A stretch of 64,000 nucleotides of DNA from JAJRAN01 sp963827135 (GCA_963827135.1 CAWGZX010000005.1:434001-498000); one strand, 5' to 3'. Counted from the stretch's first letter, positions 17,042 through 26,255 are shown. Notes: generated from the letters alone by a model not told the origin. Numbers and translations are program-made.

Positions 17042-18108
17042 GATATGATCTTGTCCAGCATGCCCTTCTCCAGCCCCAGGCGTATCTCGCGGGCGATGCG
17101 GCGGCCGGTGGACATCTCCAGCTCGACCAGGTCCGAGTATGGCGAGCCGGAGACGAACGGGTTGCTCCCGGCCACGATCCTGGATGAGATCTCGAAGACC
17201 TTGAACTGCAGCTGATCGGTGACGATGGCCTCGAGGCAGAAGGGGCCGATCATGCCTCCGAAGAGCTGGTTGGCCCTACGGACCACGCGCTCCCCCATAT
17301 CGAACACCTTGGGCAAGAGCGATTCGCGTATCACGACCGGCACGTTCCCTGTCACGACGAACGACGGGAAGTAGCCTAGGCGCTTGAGCTCCTCCGATGC
17401 CCCGAGCTTGTACATCTCGTCGATGTTGCTCTCATCCCGGCGGTCCATGGAGAGGAGCTGCAGCGACCCGTCCTCGACCTTGTACCCCTCCTTCATGATC
17501 GGCGAGTAGAAGAAGTGCAGGTAGTACCTGGTGCCCAGGATGTACTCTTGGATGGTGTAGGGCTGCGAGAGGTCGATGCCCATCTTGAACTCGGGATAGT
17601 CCTTGGCGATGAAGAATCCCCTGCCGCCCTTGGCGCCGTGGTACTTCACCAGGACCGGCCTGTCGATCTTCTTGGCATCGTCGACCTTGGCGGGCATCTC
17701 GATGCCGGCGGACTCTAGCCATTCCCTCATCTTATCCCGGTCCGATTCCCAACCGAGGACCTCGCGGTTCCCGAAGGTCGGGACCTCCATGGCCTCGAAA
17801 CGTTTGGAGCCAAGGTACTCGACGAAGGAGCCGTGGGGTACGATGATGACGTTGCGGGCGAGGAGCTCGTCCCTCTGGTCGAGGAGGTCCTGGTAGGTGG
17901 ACATGCGGAGGATCTCGTCCGGCTTGGCCAGAGGGAAGGCGTCGTAGAACTTGGTGTTCTGGGTCACTGCTATCCCCAACGTCCGGAACCCTTCCTTGCG
18001 GGCGCCGTTGAAGATCTGCATGGAAGAATGCGAGCAGAGGGTGGCGATTGTGATCTTGTCACTATCGTACTCCTCGAGAAGCCTGAGAATCGTGTCCTTT
18101 TGGACCAT
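17038..18108 (-). CDS. purP: Formate-dependent FAICAR synthetase
   Basis: The 356-residue ATP-grasp protein starts with an N-terminal domain (TIATLCSHSSMQIFNGAR), and VLVKYHGAKGGRGFFIAKD is the nucleotide-binding segment. FCLEAIVTDQLQFKVFEISSR carries metal ligands near the C-terminus. PurP uses ATP and formate to convert AICAR to FAICAR, the archaeal replacement for folate-dependent PurH. It is followed, with a 4-base overlap, by nep1. Length and motifs match archaeal PurP closely. Confidence 0.94.
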   Translation of the reverse strand: MVQKDTILRLLEEYDSDKITIATLCSHSSMQIFNGARKEGFRTLGIAVTQNTKFYDAFPLAKPDEILRMSTYQDLLDQRDELLARNVIIVPHGSFVEYLGSKRFEAMEVPTFGNREVLGWESDRDKMREWLESAGIEMPAKVDDAKKIDRPVLVKYHGAKGGRGFFIAKDYPEFKMGIDLSQPYTIQEYILGTRYYLHFFYSPIMKEGYKVEDGSLQLLSMDRRDESNIDEMYKLGASEELKRLGYFPSFVVTGNVPVVIRESLLPKVFDMGERVVRRANQLFGGMIGPFCLEAIVTDQLQFKVFEISSRIVAGSNPFVSGSPYSDLVELEMSTGRRIAREIRLGLEKGMLDKIIS

Positions 18109-18177
18109 ATCGTTGTATTCGCATCGGCAATATAAACATTACCATTTGGGGTTGGTTTGCGAGTCCAGCTCGCTTCG

Positions 18178-18687
18178 TCATACAACGTATATTCCCAGGA
18201 TTTCGGCCAAGAAGATCACTATCATGCACCGGTTGATCGTCGCCAGGAAGTTCACTATGACGAAGTAATTGGGGGTGATGATCTCATCCTTGTTGAAGAC
18301 GGAGTAGAGGTAGATGGTGATGGTGTCTGGCATGAAGGGAACGCTCATCAACATGTAGAGGCCCCAGTACCTGGTCTTGGATACGAACCACTCCATAGAT
18401 CTCACAAACCAGCCGATGAAGAAGACGTTCTCCGACCATTGTCGGATGCGCTTCTCCACCTTCAGTCCCAGATAGAAGACGAGGATGCAGCCAGTGGCCT
18501 TGCCAGCGGCCACAATCAAGGATTTCGTGAGAATTCCCAGGGAAGGAGCGAGGAACAGGCCGAGCTCGACAGGAATCGGGAGCAAGACGGCCGTGGCGAT
18601 GGAATAAAGATAGAGGACGACGGCATACTCCAATGGACTGTTCGCTAGGGATTCTAGGAAACCCATAAAAATGCCGACTATGTCCAT
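18178..18687 (-). CDS. VTT/DedA-like (SNARE-associated) membrane protein
   Basis: This 169-residue protein has about four to five hydrophobic segments: residues 17-35 (EYAVVLYLYSIATAVLLPIP), 45-75, 105-125 and 140-168. LLPIPVELGLFLAPSLG and AAGKATGCILVFYLGLKVEK match the reentrant-loop and GxxxG region of the VTT domain, a family proposed to scramble or transport lipids. It has no obvious operon partner; purP starts about 70 bases downstream in the same direction. Function is uncertain. Confidence 0.65.
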   Translation of the reverse strand: MDIVGIFMGFLESLANSPLEYAVVLYLYSIATAVLLPIPVELGLFLAPSLGILTKSLIVAAGKATGCILVFYLGLKVEKRIRQWSENVFFIGWFVRSMEWFVSKTRYWGLYMLMSVPFMPDTITIYLYSVFNKDEIITPNYFVIVNFLATINRCMIVIFLAEILGIYVV

Positions 18688-18821
18688 CGTCAGGCCATGA
18701 GGACATCTACAGAAAAATGTTTGTTTGCACCTATAGCGAACGGAATAGGTGGCGCACTAGCCAAGGGAGCCTATCCAGTATGTCCAACGGTAAAGCAATC
18801 TTTTTATGGTCGAAGTGGGAT

Positions 18822-18850
18822 AATCCCCATTCAGTACTCGATAGGGGATT
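18822..18850 (+). promoter_or_regulatory. Leader hairpin covering the ribosome site of gene 18857
   Basis: AATCCCC (18822-18828) and GGGGATT (18844-18850) form a 7-base inverted repeat with a 15-base loop. The right arm holds the only purine-rich ribosome-site candidate before the ATG at 18857, so folding would hide it. A TATA-like CTTTTTATG sits at about 18800-18808. A regulatory role is an inference. Confidence 0.4.
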
Positions 18851-18856
18851 TTGACC

Positions 18857-19456
18857 ATGGGTGACGGTAAGGACTGGTTTGCGGAGCTGGATGCGGAGCT
18901 CCAGAAGCAGACCGAGGCAATCAGCAAGGACCTCGCTGAGATGAACAATCAGAAGAGGACGATCAACAAGGCGCTCATCGAGGACTTCTGGAAGATATTC
19001 ATGCGCTTCGGGAAAATCAATGTCAACATGACCATGGAGCCATCGCACGAGGCTTTCGCCGCCTTCGAGGTTTACCCCGACGTCTGGCATTTCAAAGAGG
19101 GATTCAACTTCGCCGCGGTCAACAGCCTACAGCTGGTCGACCGCACTACGGAGCAGGGCCGGATGGGCGACTCGCTCAAGGTCTGGTACTACTCTGTGGA
19201 CTCCACGCCCCATGTGCGAATGATATTCGAGTACTGCGAGGGAGAGCACTACTACAAGTACGCTGGATGGAAGCGCATCTTCGCTCAGTTCGTGGTCTAC
19301 GACGCCCCGGTGGCCAAGGCGGAGCTTGTCAAGTTGCATGAGAAGATGAGCGACGTGGTGAAGGTCTGGTACGAGAGCCACCTGCGCCGCAACCGCGACA
19401 TCATCATCAAGCACCTGAAGGAGAACTACGAGCGCGGCGAGACCTTCACCGAGTGA
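18857..19456 (+). CDS. Conserved hypothetical protein
   Basis: I do not recognise this 199-residue soluble protein. Residues 1-45 are charged and helical (WFAELDAELQKQTEAISKDL), probably coiled coil. The middle is strand-rich with many aromatics (VWHFKEGFNFAAVNSL, VRMIFEYCEGEHYYKYAGWK), and the end is helical with RRNRDIIIKHLKENYERG. There is no signal peptide or membrane segment. It stands alone between a VTT gene and the RPA operon, with its own TATA-like box and leader hairpin. Codon use matches its neighbours, so it is probably a native, expressed gene. Confidence 0.8.
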   Translation: MGDGKDWFAELDAELQKQTEAISKDLAEMNNQKRTINKALIEDFWKIFMRFGKINVNMTMEPSHEAFAAFEVYPDVWHFKEGFNFAAVNSLQLVDRTTEQGRMGDSLKVWYYSVDSTPHVRMIFEYCEGEHYYKYAGWKRIFAQFVVYDAPVAKAELVKLHEKMSDVVKVWYESHLRRNRDIIIKHLKENYERGETFTE

Positions 19457-19530
19457 GCCGGCTCCCTTCCCCTCAATTTCTTCATTTGCCTTAGGGGATT
19501 AGGGCACTTTCGAGCACCCCTCATATCATA

Positions 19531-19540
19531 CTTTTAAAAG
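19531..19540 (+). promoter_or_regulatory. TATA-like box and ribosome site for the RPA operon
   Basis: CTTTTAAAAG, a perfect palindrome, predicts transcription start near 19560. The ribosome site GAGGTT (19575-19580) is about 5 bases from the ATG at 19586. Confidence 0.5.
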
Positions 19541-19585
19541 GAATTTTGATTATGGTATCGGGCCTAGTGCCCACGAGGTTTAACC

Positions 19586-20913
19586 ATGGAAAAGGAAGAG
19601 ATCGCACCCCACGTGTCTGAAATTTCCCGGGTGCTCGGAAACAAGGTGAGCGAGGAGCAGATCGAGAAGGAGCTGGATACCTACCTGAACTTGTACAGGG
19701 TTTCGCTGGAGACCGCCAAGCGCTCGGTGGTCCGGAAGCTCGGCGGGGACCCTAACGCCCTCAGCAAGGGAGTGCAGAAGAAGCTGTCCGAGCTTTCAGG
19801 CGCGGAGCAGAGCGTCGACATCCTGGTGAAGGTGCTGACCGCGAATAGGAAGGATATCGAGCAGAACGGCGAGCTGAGGACGCTGATCTATGGCTTCTTT
19901 GCCGATGAGACAGGGTCCATGGCATACACTGCCTGGGACGCCGACCGATTCCCCCTCGAGAGGGGGCAGGTGCTGCTGGTCCGCAATGCCTACACCAAGG
20001 AATGGAACGGCAAGCCCCAGCTGAACCTAGGAACCCGCGCGACCATCGAGTCGCAACCTGCGGAATCGGTGCGGCTGCCCGAGGGGATGGACGTGCCCAT
20101 CTACGGACCATCCACGGCCAAGGTCGCAGACCTGGTCGAAGGCATGAACAGCGTGACCACCACGGTCAAGATACTCTCGGTGGAGACCCGCAAGATAGAG
20201 TCCCAGGAGGGGGCGAAGACCTTCTTCTCGGGAATGCTCGCGGACGAGACCGGAAGGGCGCAGTTCTCCGCCTGGCATGATTTCAATCTCAAGAAGGACG
20301 AGATCGTCCTGATTAGGGGTGCTTACGTCCGCTCCTGGAGGGGCATACCGCAGCTCAACTTCGGCGAGAGGGCGGAGGTCTCACGGGTCAAGTCGCCGTT
20401 CCCCCCGACCTGGACCTATCCAAGCCGCAGCCAAGGGTCATAGCCGAGCTCGAGACCGTGGGCGGCGCCTTCGACGTCCTGGTCGCCGGGGTGGTGGTGG
20501 ACGTCAAGAAGGGCAGTGGGCTGATCCAGAGGTGCCCGCAGTGCAACCGCTTGGTGCAGAACAAGCTGTGCCGCCTCCATGGGAAGGTGGAGGGGCAGTA
20601 TGACCTGCGCATCAAGGCCGTGGTGGATGATGGCGCTGGTTCGATAACCGCCGTGCTCAACAAGGACCTCACCGAGGCCTTGGTCGGAATAACCTTGGAG
20701 CAGGCCATCAAAGAGGCGAGGGAGGCCATGGACCCGGAGGTAGTCAAGGAGAAGATCGAGGAGCGCCTGCTGGCCAAGCCTTTGGAGGTGAGGGGCAACG
20801 TCATCAGTGACGACTATGGCCTGATGATGATCGTTTCCGAGGCCAGGATGTTCGTGCCCGAGGTCAGGGCCGAGGCTGCCAACCTCCTATCTGAGCTGGA
20901 GGGGACCCAATGA
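19586..20913 (+). pseudogene. rpa: Replication protein A large subunit, split by a frameshift
   Basis: The first frame (285 codons, ending at 20443) has an N-terminal helical part and two OB folds, seen as IYGFFADETGSMAYTAWDAD and FFSGMLADETGRAQFSAWHD. The next frame carries the third OB fold with a zinc site CPQCNRLVQNKLCRLHG. The frames join at TTCCCCCCGACC (about 20399-20410). One more C, or a -1 slip, gives continuous protein reading PPDLDLSKPQPRV. RPA coats single-stranded DNA in replication and repair and should be essential, so I expect a consensus error or programmed frameshifting rather than a dead gene. The stop overlaps the RPA partner gene (ATGA). Confidence 0.85.
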
Positions 20914-21812
20914 TCGGGCGCGAGGTGGCTTGGCGCATCTTCGCCGCGGAGTACAACTCCTCGCGCCTCGAGATAAAAGGGGAGGGAGAAAGAGCGCCCT
21001 CCTACATAGTCTCGCCCCTGGGAGCGATGGTGAACAGGGTGTTCCTGGTCGGGGTGCTCACGGACCTGGAGAACATAGGCACCGGGGACGAGCCCCTCTG
21101 GAAGGGCCGCCTGCAAGACCCCACAGGCAACTTCTACATCTCCTCCGGGCAGTATCAGCCAGAGGCCACAGCTGCCCTTTCGAAGATCGAGGCGCCGGCC
21201 TTCATCGCCGTGGTGGGGAAGACCCGCACCTATTCCCCGGAGGAGGGGACGATGTACGTGTCCATCCGTCCGGAGAAGGTCCGTATCGTCGAGGCGAGGG
21301 AGAGGGACCACTGGGTACTGGAGGCCTGCAAGGCTACCTTGAGGAGGATCGACGCCGTCACCGACGCCAAGGAGATGGCCGTCCCGACCGTGGACGAGCT
21401 GATGAAGCTAGGTCATTCCCCTGCGCTAGCCGAAGGCGTGGTCAAGGCCGTGGGCCATTACCAGGACGTCGACCTGGGCAGGTACCGGGCCATGGTGGTG
21501 GATGCCCTGAAGTTCCTGCTTCCCGAGTACCAGTCGGAGCTGGAGTCGGAAATGCCCTCGGAGCTGGCCCAGCGCCCTGAGGAGGTCGAGGACGAGGAGG
21601 CGGTCGAGGCCGCGGAGGAGGAGAAAGAGGAAAAGGTCATGGCCATCATCACCAAGCTGGACAAGACCGGGAAGGGCGCCGCCTGGGACGACATCGTGGA
21701 TGAGGTTAAGAAACTAGGCATGGACCGCACCGCCTTGGAGGAAGTGACCAACTCCCTGCTCGACAAAGGCCTGATCTACGAGCCGGTGCTGGGGCGGATG
21801 AAGAGGATCTGA
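20910..21812 (+). CDS. RPA-associated OB-fold protein (COG3390 type)
   Basis: The 300-residue protein begins MIGREVAWRIFAAEYNSS and has an OB fold (RVFLVGVLTDLENIG to YISSGQYQPEA). A long acidic, Glu-rich linker (about residues 205-245: EEVEDEEAVEAAEEEKEEK) follows, and then a winged-helix-like end (AAWDDIVDEVKKLGMDRTAL). This is the archaeal RPA partner family, usually coupled to the RPA large subunit as here by an ATGA overlap. It likely forms a complex with RPA on single-stranded DNA. The tight coupling implies the upstream gene is translated despite its frameshift. Confidence 0.85.
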   Translation: MIGREVAWRIFAAEYNSSRLEIKGEGERAPSYIVSPLGAMVNRVFLVGVLTDLENIGTGDEPLWKGRLQDPTGNFYISSGQYQPEATAALSKIEAPAFIAVVGKTRTYSPEEGTMYVSIRPEKVRIVEARERDHWVLEACKATLRRIDAVTDAKEMAVPTVDELMKLGHSPALAEGVVKAVGHYQDVDLGRYRAMVVDALKFLLPEYQSELESEMPSELAQRPEEVEDEEAVEAAEEEKEEKVMAIITKLDKTGKGAAWDDIVDEVKKLGMDRTALEEVTNSLLDKGLIYEPVLGRMKRI

Positions 21813-21863
21813 GCCGCCCTCAAACACGTTCCATGGGGACGAACGCCTCCATCGACCTTCGTG

Positions 21864-22640
21864 CTACTCGAAGCTGGATAGCAGCTCGTCCTCCAACTTC
21901 CATTGCGCCTTGAAGTGCTCGTTCACCTCGCGGATCATGACATGGTACCAATAGGCGAGGAACGGGAAGAATGCCAGCGAGACAATGGCGTAGAGCGTGA
22001 AAGGCCTCTTGGAGAGCGTTGCCGACGGTACCGAGGGAGCGGTGACGCCCAGCTTCAGACCAGCGGAGGAGTTGAGCGCGAGGAAGTGCAGCCAACGGGA
22101 ATCATGCGGCCCTGGCATAAGGTTGAGATGGTACAGGTAATAATATCCTAGCGGAAGGCCGACCAAGGGGAGCGCGGTCATGGCAGCGTAGAGCGGGTTC
22201 GGCAGCCTCTCCTTCTCCAAGGCCTCCTCATGGATCCGCTCCATCTCCGACATTTCCCCTTTGGCGCCTGTTCCTCGATCGTCCTTTGATCGGAGTCGCT
22301 CCAACATGCCCTGGCGTACCAGTGCCTCCCTGGCAACGTGACCCGTGAGCCTCCTGGTCTGCTTATAGGTCAAAATGGCCAGCATGGCGAAGCCGGCGAT
22401 GTACATCACCACGTACCCGAATATCAACCCGTCCAGGCCGGGAAGCAGAAATGCGAAGGCCACGAACCCTCCTAGGCCGAAGGTGACGGCCGCCAGGGGG
22501 AAATATCTCCACCATCCGGCGATCGTCTCGTCGGTTTGGACGCGACGCTCTATGCCCTCCGCCACCTTCTGCGTGCCATCGCTCCTGGGACCGTGATTGG
22601 GGCGCTTCTTCTCGACAGGGGGCTCTGACAACTTACCCAC
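21864..22640 (-). CDS. Predicted four-helix membrane protein, unknown function
   Basis: The 258-residue protein has hydrophilic ends and two hydrophobic hairpins: about residues 46-66 (YFPLAAVTFGLGGFVAFAFL) with 70-92, and about 155-172 with 220-242. Between them lies a charged cytoplasmic-looking segment (about 93-147). It ends in a charged helix (EHFKAQWKLEDELLSSFE). I recognise no family. It is convergent with the RPA operon and about 50 bases downstream of the MEMO gene on the same strand. Confidence 0.7.
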   Translation of the reverse strand: MGKLSEPPVEKKRPNHGPRSDGTQKVAEGIERRVQTDETIAGWWRYFPLAAVTFGLGGFVAFAFLLPGLDGLIFGYVVMYIAGFAMLAILTYKQTRRLTGHVAREALVRQGMLERLRSKDDRGTGAKGEMSEMERIHEEALEKERLPNPLYAAMTALPLVGLPLGYYYLYHLNLMPGPHDSRWLHFLALNSSAGLKLGVTAPSVPSATLSKRPFTLYAIVSLAFFPFLAYWYHVMIREVNEHFKAQWKLEDELLSSFE

Positions 22641-22693
22641 CGACTCCTTGCTCAGCCGGTTATGGAGGGGTCACATACAAAACGTTAACCAGG

Positions 22694-23509
22694 TCACCTG
22701 CGGACGATTATGCCGGCGTATCCGACCACCTCGGGCATCGGCTGCACGTCCCCAGAGTTGGCGTACTTGAGGAGCTGGGCGCTCCTGCCCCCCACGGCCT
22801 CGAGCATGGTCATGACCGGGCCATAGCCACACATGGACACGTCCTTGCCACGAACGGTGGCCTCGACCCCTTTGGCGTCCAAGGCGAGTATCCTGTCGAT
22901 GACGGCCATGTCCTGCTTCTCCGCGAACTTCGGGGGCACATAATGAGAGAAGTCGCTGGAGGCCAGGACGATGACGTCCCTCCCTTCGCACGCCTTCCTC
23001 AACCTTGTGCCTAGCTCCTTGGCGGTCTCGAAGTCCTGGAATCCCATGCATATCGGCAGGAACTTGGCCTTCGGGGAGAAGTACTGGATGAAAGGGACCT
23101 GCACCTCGACCGAATGCTCATACTGATGGGCTGAAGGGTCATCGTCCACGAAGCCCCGTAGCCTCTTGGCCAGCTCCTTGTCGGTCTCCATCGTCCCGAG
23201 CGGGGTAAGGAAGTCCTCGCTGCTCATGGCAATCCCGGGTCCCACCCCATGATGGTTGGGGCCGATGATGACGAAGGTCTCCGGGAATCCCTCCTTGGCT
23301 ATGGCGCTGTAGACGTGAGCGGCCACAGGGCCAGAGAACATGTAGCCCGCATGGGGGACGACCCCTCCTACGATGCTCCCCCTCTTACCTTGCTTTAAGA
23401 CAGGCACATCGCCGGGTCCGATCCTGCTGGTGAAGCATTGCTCGATCTCATGGCGGAGCGCCTTCTCCTTGGAGGCGTAGAAACGACCGGCTACGGCGGG
23501 ATAACGCAT
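22694..23509 (-). CDS. amrB: MEMO1 family protein (AmmeMemoRadiSam system protein B)
   Basis: The 271-residue protein matches the MEMO family: MRYPAVAGRFYASKEKAL, GGVVPHAGYMFSGPVAAHVY, VIIGPNHHGVGPG, EHSVEVQVPFIQYF, ASSDFSHYVP and MCGYGPVMTMLEA. The fold is related to extradiol dioxygenases, with His residues in PHAGY, NHHG and EHSVEVQ as potential metal ligands. The partners AMMECR1 and the radical SAM enzyme are not in this window. It lies directly downstream of rps2, a common archaeal arrangement. Confidence 0.93.
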   Translation of the reverse strand: MRYPAVAGRFYASKEKALRHEIEQCFTSRIGPGDVPVLKQGKRGSIVGGVVPHAGYMFSGPVAAHVYSAIAKEGFPETFVIIGPNHHGVGPGIAMSSEDFLTPLGTMETDKELAKRLRGFVDDDPSAHQYEHSVEVQVPFIQYFSPKAKFLPICMGFQDFETAKELGTRLRKACEGRDVIVLASSDFSHYVPPKFAEKQDMAVIDRILALDAKGVEATVRGKDVSMCGYGPVMTMLEAVGGRSAQLLKYANSGDVQPMPEVVGYAGIIVRR

Positions 23510-23577
23510 GCTGACCCGTAGAAAATCTGTTAGAAGGGAGATTTAAGGTTTTGGTCGAAGGGGTTTGCGAGGTCGGC

Positions 23578-24192
23578 CTATAAGCTGGCCTCGAAGTCGT
23601 CGATGGTCTTGGTGAACTCCTCGTCCTTGGCGATGACGCCCTTCTCCTTGAGCATCTCGCGGGTGAGGAGCCAGTACACACAGGCCAGAGCGCGCCTCCC
23701 CTTGTTGTTGGTGGGGATGACCAGGTCCACGTTCCTGGTCTCGTTGTTGGCGTCGCACAGGGCGATGATGGGTATGCCGATGTTCATGGCCTCCGCCATC
23801 GCCTGCTGGTCGGCCGCGGGGTCCGTGACCAATAGGACCTCGGGCTCGGTGTACTGCGGGAGCTGGGGGTTGGTGAGCGACCCAGGGATGAACCTTCCTT
23901 CCTTGGTTGTCATCGCACCTACGATGCTGGTGAAGATCTTGACTGGCTTCTGCCCGTATTGGCGGGCGGATACCACCATCACCCTATCGGGGGAGTAGCG
24001 GGCCAGGAACTTCGCCGCGGCGCGTATGCGCGAATCGGTCTGCTTCACATCCAAGACGTACAGCCCATCGGACCGTACCTTGAAAATGAACTGCTTCATG
24101 TCGGCGCTCTTTTGCTGCGTGCCTATGTGAACGCCGGAGGTAAGATAGACATCCTCTGGTACTAGCAAATCAACTTTGATCTCGTCGCTCAT
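23578..24192 (-). CDS. rps2: 30S ribosomal protein S2
   Basis: The 204-residue protein has S2 hallmarks LTSGVHIGTQQKSADMKQFI, FIPGSLTNPQLPQYTEPEVL, LVTDPAADQQAMAEAMNIGI and LVIPTNNKGRRALACVYWLL. It sits at the small-subunit head/body junction. It follows rpoK by 14 bases on the same strand, and MEMO follows it, matching the conserved archaeal block containing rpoK, rps2 and memo. The stop is TAG. Confidence 0.96.
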   Translation of the reverse strand: MSDEIKVDLLVPEDVYLTSGVHIGTQQKSADMKQFIFKVRSDGLYVLDVKQTDSRIRAAAKFLARYSPDRVMVVSARQYGQKPVKIFTSIVGAMTTKEGRFIPGSLTNPQLPQYTEPEVLLVTDPAADQQAMAEAMNIGIPIIALCDANNETRNVDLVIPTNNKGRRALACVYWLLTREMLKEKGVIAKDEEFTKTIDDFEASL

Positions 24193-24206
24193 CTACAACC
24201 CTTCCA

Positions 24207-24380
24207 TTAATCCCTCTTGACATCAATGGGTATGACATGCCTATCGAACTCCGTGCGAGCTATCTCGATGGGGTCGATAGTACCCTCTGGTATATCGATG
24301 AGTACTGGTGCACCGAGAGAAATCTGAAGCGCCCTGGCACCAATGATGCGAGCCTTCTCGAACCTGGTGTACTTCTTCAT
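24207..24380 (-). CDS. rpoK: DNA-directed RNA polymerase subunit K
   Basis: A 57-residue frame from ATG 24380 to TAA at 24207. It reads MKKYTRFEKARIIGARALQI, then SLGAPVLIDIPEG and a C-terminal IEIARTEFDRHVIPIDVKR, the classic RpoK (RPB6/omega) core, where FEKARIIGARALQIS wraps the largest subunits. It is needed for RNA polymerase assembly. It is upstream of rps2 with a 14-base gap. A palindromic TATA-like CTTATAAG (about 24423-24430) lies about 46 bases upstream of the start. Confidence 0.95.
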   Translation of the reverse strand: MKKYTRFEKARIIGARALQISLGAPVLIDIPEGTIDPIEIARTEFDRHVIPIDVKRD

Positions 24381-24507
24381 ACAATCACCAATAAAGGGGT
24401 AAGGCCCCTAATTAGCGGGTCCCTTATAAGCTTTTTGTAGCAATGGCTGGCATTCCTTCCCATCCTTTTTGCCGAGCCAGAGCCTCAAAGATGATGCATT
24501 GGCCCTC

Positions 24508-24999
24508 TTATTCCCCACGCAGTCTTCTCCTAGTGTGGGGGACCAGGCCTCCCTCGTCCAAAATGCGAAGGAGGAAATCGGGGAGGGGCGAGAACGTGAG
24601 CCTCTCCCCATCCTGCAGGGCGATCGAGCCGCCATGCAGGTCGATCCCTATCTGGTCGTCCGACCGTATTCTAGAGGCGGCGGCGGGACACGCTATCACC
24701 GGCATACCGACGTTGATCGAGTTGCGGTAGAATATCCTGGCGAAGCTGCCTGCGACCACGGCCGAGACCCCCGCATGCTTGAGCGCCAAAGGCGCTTGCT
24801 CCCTGCTCGAGCCGCATCCGAAGTTGCGTCCCGCCACTATGATGTCGCCCTTCGCCACCCTCCTCGGGAACTCTGGATCGGCATCCTCCATGACGTGAGC
24901 AGCGAGGTTCTTGGCGCTGTAATCGTCCAGATAGCGACCGGGTATGATCAGGTCGGTGTTGATGTGGTCCCCGAAGACCCATGCTCGCCCCTTGATCAT
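24508..24999 (-). CDS. leuD: 3-isopropylmalate dehydratase-type small subunit
   Basis: A start at 24999 gives 163 residues. The open frame extends upstream only inside the large-subunit gene. GRAWVFGDHINTDLIIPGRY and VAGRNFGCGSSREQAPLALK are the swivel-domain hallmarks of the small subunit, and YRNSINVGMPVI follows. With the large subunit it isomerises isopropylmalate, citramalate-derived substrates, or homocitrate-type substrates; archaeal paralogues differ. Start and large-subunit stop overlap by 4 bases (ATGA), so the pair is translationally coupled. Confidence 0.9.
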   Translation of the reverse strand: MIKGRAWVFGDHINTDLIIPGRYLDDYSAKNLAAHVMEDADPEFPRRVAKGDIIVAGRNFGCGSSREQAPLALKHAGVSAVVAGSFARIFYRNSINVGMPVIACPAAASRIRSDDQIGIDLHGGSIALQDGERLTFSPLPDFLLRILDEGGLVPHTRRRLRGE

Positions 25000-26255
25000 C
25001 GGGCCACCTCCCTGGGGTCGGCGATCTCTCCCTTGAGCGCGCTTGCCGCCACCGTCGCCGGCGAGGCGAGGTACACCTCTGCCTCCGGAGATCCCATCCT
25101 GCCCTTGAAGTTGCGATTGGTGGTGGAGATGCATCTCTCCCCTGGCGCGAGCAAGCCCTCGTGGGCGCCTAGGCACGGCCCACATCCTGGGTTCAGGATC
25201 ACCGCGCCCGACCTCGCCAACGATGCCAGCAGACCTTTCTCTGAGGCCTCAATGTAAACGTCCCTAGAAGCGGGGGCGATTATGAGCCTCACATTGGGAG
25301 ATGCTTCCCTGCCCCTCAGCATCCTCTCCGCCTCTACCAGGTCCTCAAGCCTGCCGTTGGTGCAGGAACCGATGAACGCCTGGTCGATGGGTATGCCTGC
25401 GGCCTCCTCAACCGCCACCACATTGTCCACTGAGTGGGGCTTCGCCACCTGCGGCCCCAGCTTCGACATGTCGAACTCCATGACCTCCTTCACCTCTGCC
25501 TTCGGGTCGGAGAAGATCATGGTCGTGGCGCTCTTCCCCCTGGCCGCTAGGAAGTCGACGGTCTTCTGGTCGGGGAAGCAGACGCCTGCCTTGGCGCCCA
25601 TCTCCACGCTCATGTTGGAGAGGACCATTCGGCTGGCGATCGAGAAGGAGTCGACGGCCTGCCCGACGAACTCGACGCATTTGTAATCCGCTCCATCCGC
25701 CCCCAGGTCGCCGATGACCCTCAATATGGCATCCTTGGATGTCGTTCCCCGAGGCAAGGGGCCGCTCAGCACCAGCCTGAGGGTCTCTGGCACCTTCAAC
25801 CAGAGCTCTCCTGTGGCCCACACCGAGGCCATCTCGGTCGCCCCGATGCCGGTGGAGAACGCGCCCAGGGCCCCGTAGGTCGTGGTATGCGAGTCCGTGC
25901 CCACGATGAGCATGCCAGGGAGCACGTGGCCTTTCTCAGGCAACACCTGATGGCAGACCCCGGCCCGGAAGTCGTAGAAGTTAGGTATGGCCGATTCCCG
26001 GACGAACTCCCTCACCGCCTTGTGCCCCTCAGCGGCCTTGACGGTGTTCGCTGGTACCCGGTGGTCGAAGAGCATTATGACCTTGCTCCGGTCCCAGACC
26101 TCCTTGCCGCCCATCTCCCGGAACGACTTGAGGACCAGGGCTGAGTTCTCGTGAGACATGGCCAAATCTATCTTGGCCGTCACGATGTTCCCCGTTGAGG
26201 CCTCATTCCCGCTGGCCAGGGAGAGCGCCTTTTCTGCGAAGGTCTTGGCAACCAT
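24996..26255 (-). CDS. leuC: 3-isopropylmalate dehydratase / homoaconitase-type large subunit
   Basis: About 419 residues from ATG 26255, with a TATA-like TTAATAAC 26-33 bases upstream (leaderless). Aconitase-family features are VGTDSHTTTYGALGAFSTGI and the three [4Fe-4S] cysteines in GVCHQ/FIGSCTNGRLEDL and NPGCGPCLGAHEG. It catalyses hydration-dehydration isomerisation in leucine or related 2-oxoacid elongation with the adjacent small subunit. No 2-isopropylmalate synthase or dehydrogenase is nearby, so leucine synthesis versus another elongation pathway cannot be settled here. Confidence 0.92.
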   Translation of the reverse strand: MVAKTFAEKALSLASGNEASTGNIVTAKIDLAMSHENSALVLKSFREMGGKEVWDRSKVIMLFDHRVPANTVKAAEGHKAVREFVRESAIPNFYDFRAGVCHQVLPEKGHVLPGMLIVGTDSHTTTYGALGAFSTGIGATEMASVWATGELWLKVPETLRLVLSGPLPRGTTSKDAILRVIGDLGADGADYKCVEFVGQAVDSFSIASRMVLSNMSVEMGAKAGVCFPDQKTVDFLAARGKSATTMIFSDPKAEVKEVMEFDMSKLGPQVAKPHSVDNVVAVEEAAGIPIDQAFIGSCTNGRLEDLVEAERMLRGREASPNVRLIIAPASRDVYIEASEKGLLASLARSGAVILNPGCGPCLGAHEGLLAPGERCISTTNRNFKGRMGSPEAEVYLASPATVAASALKGEIADPREVAR

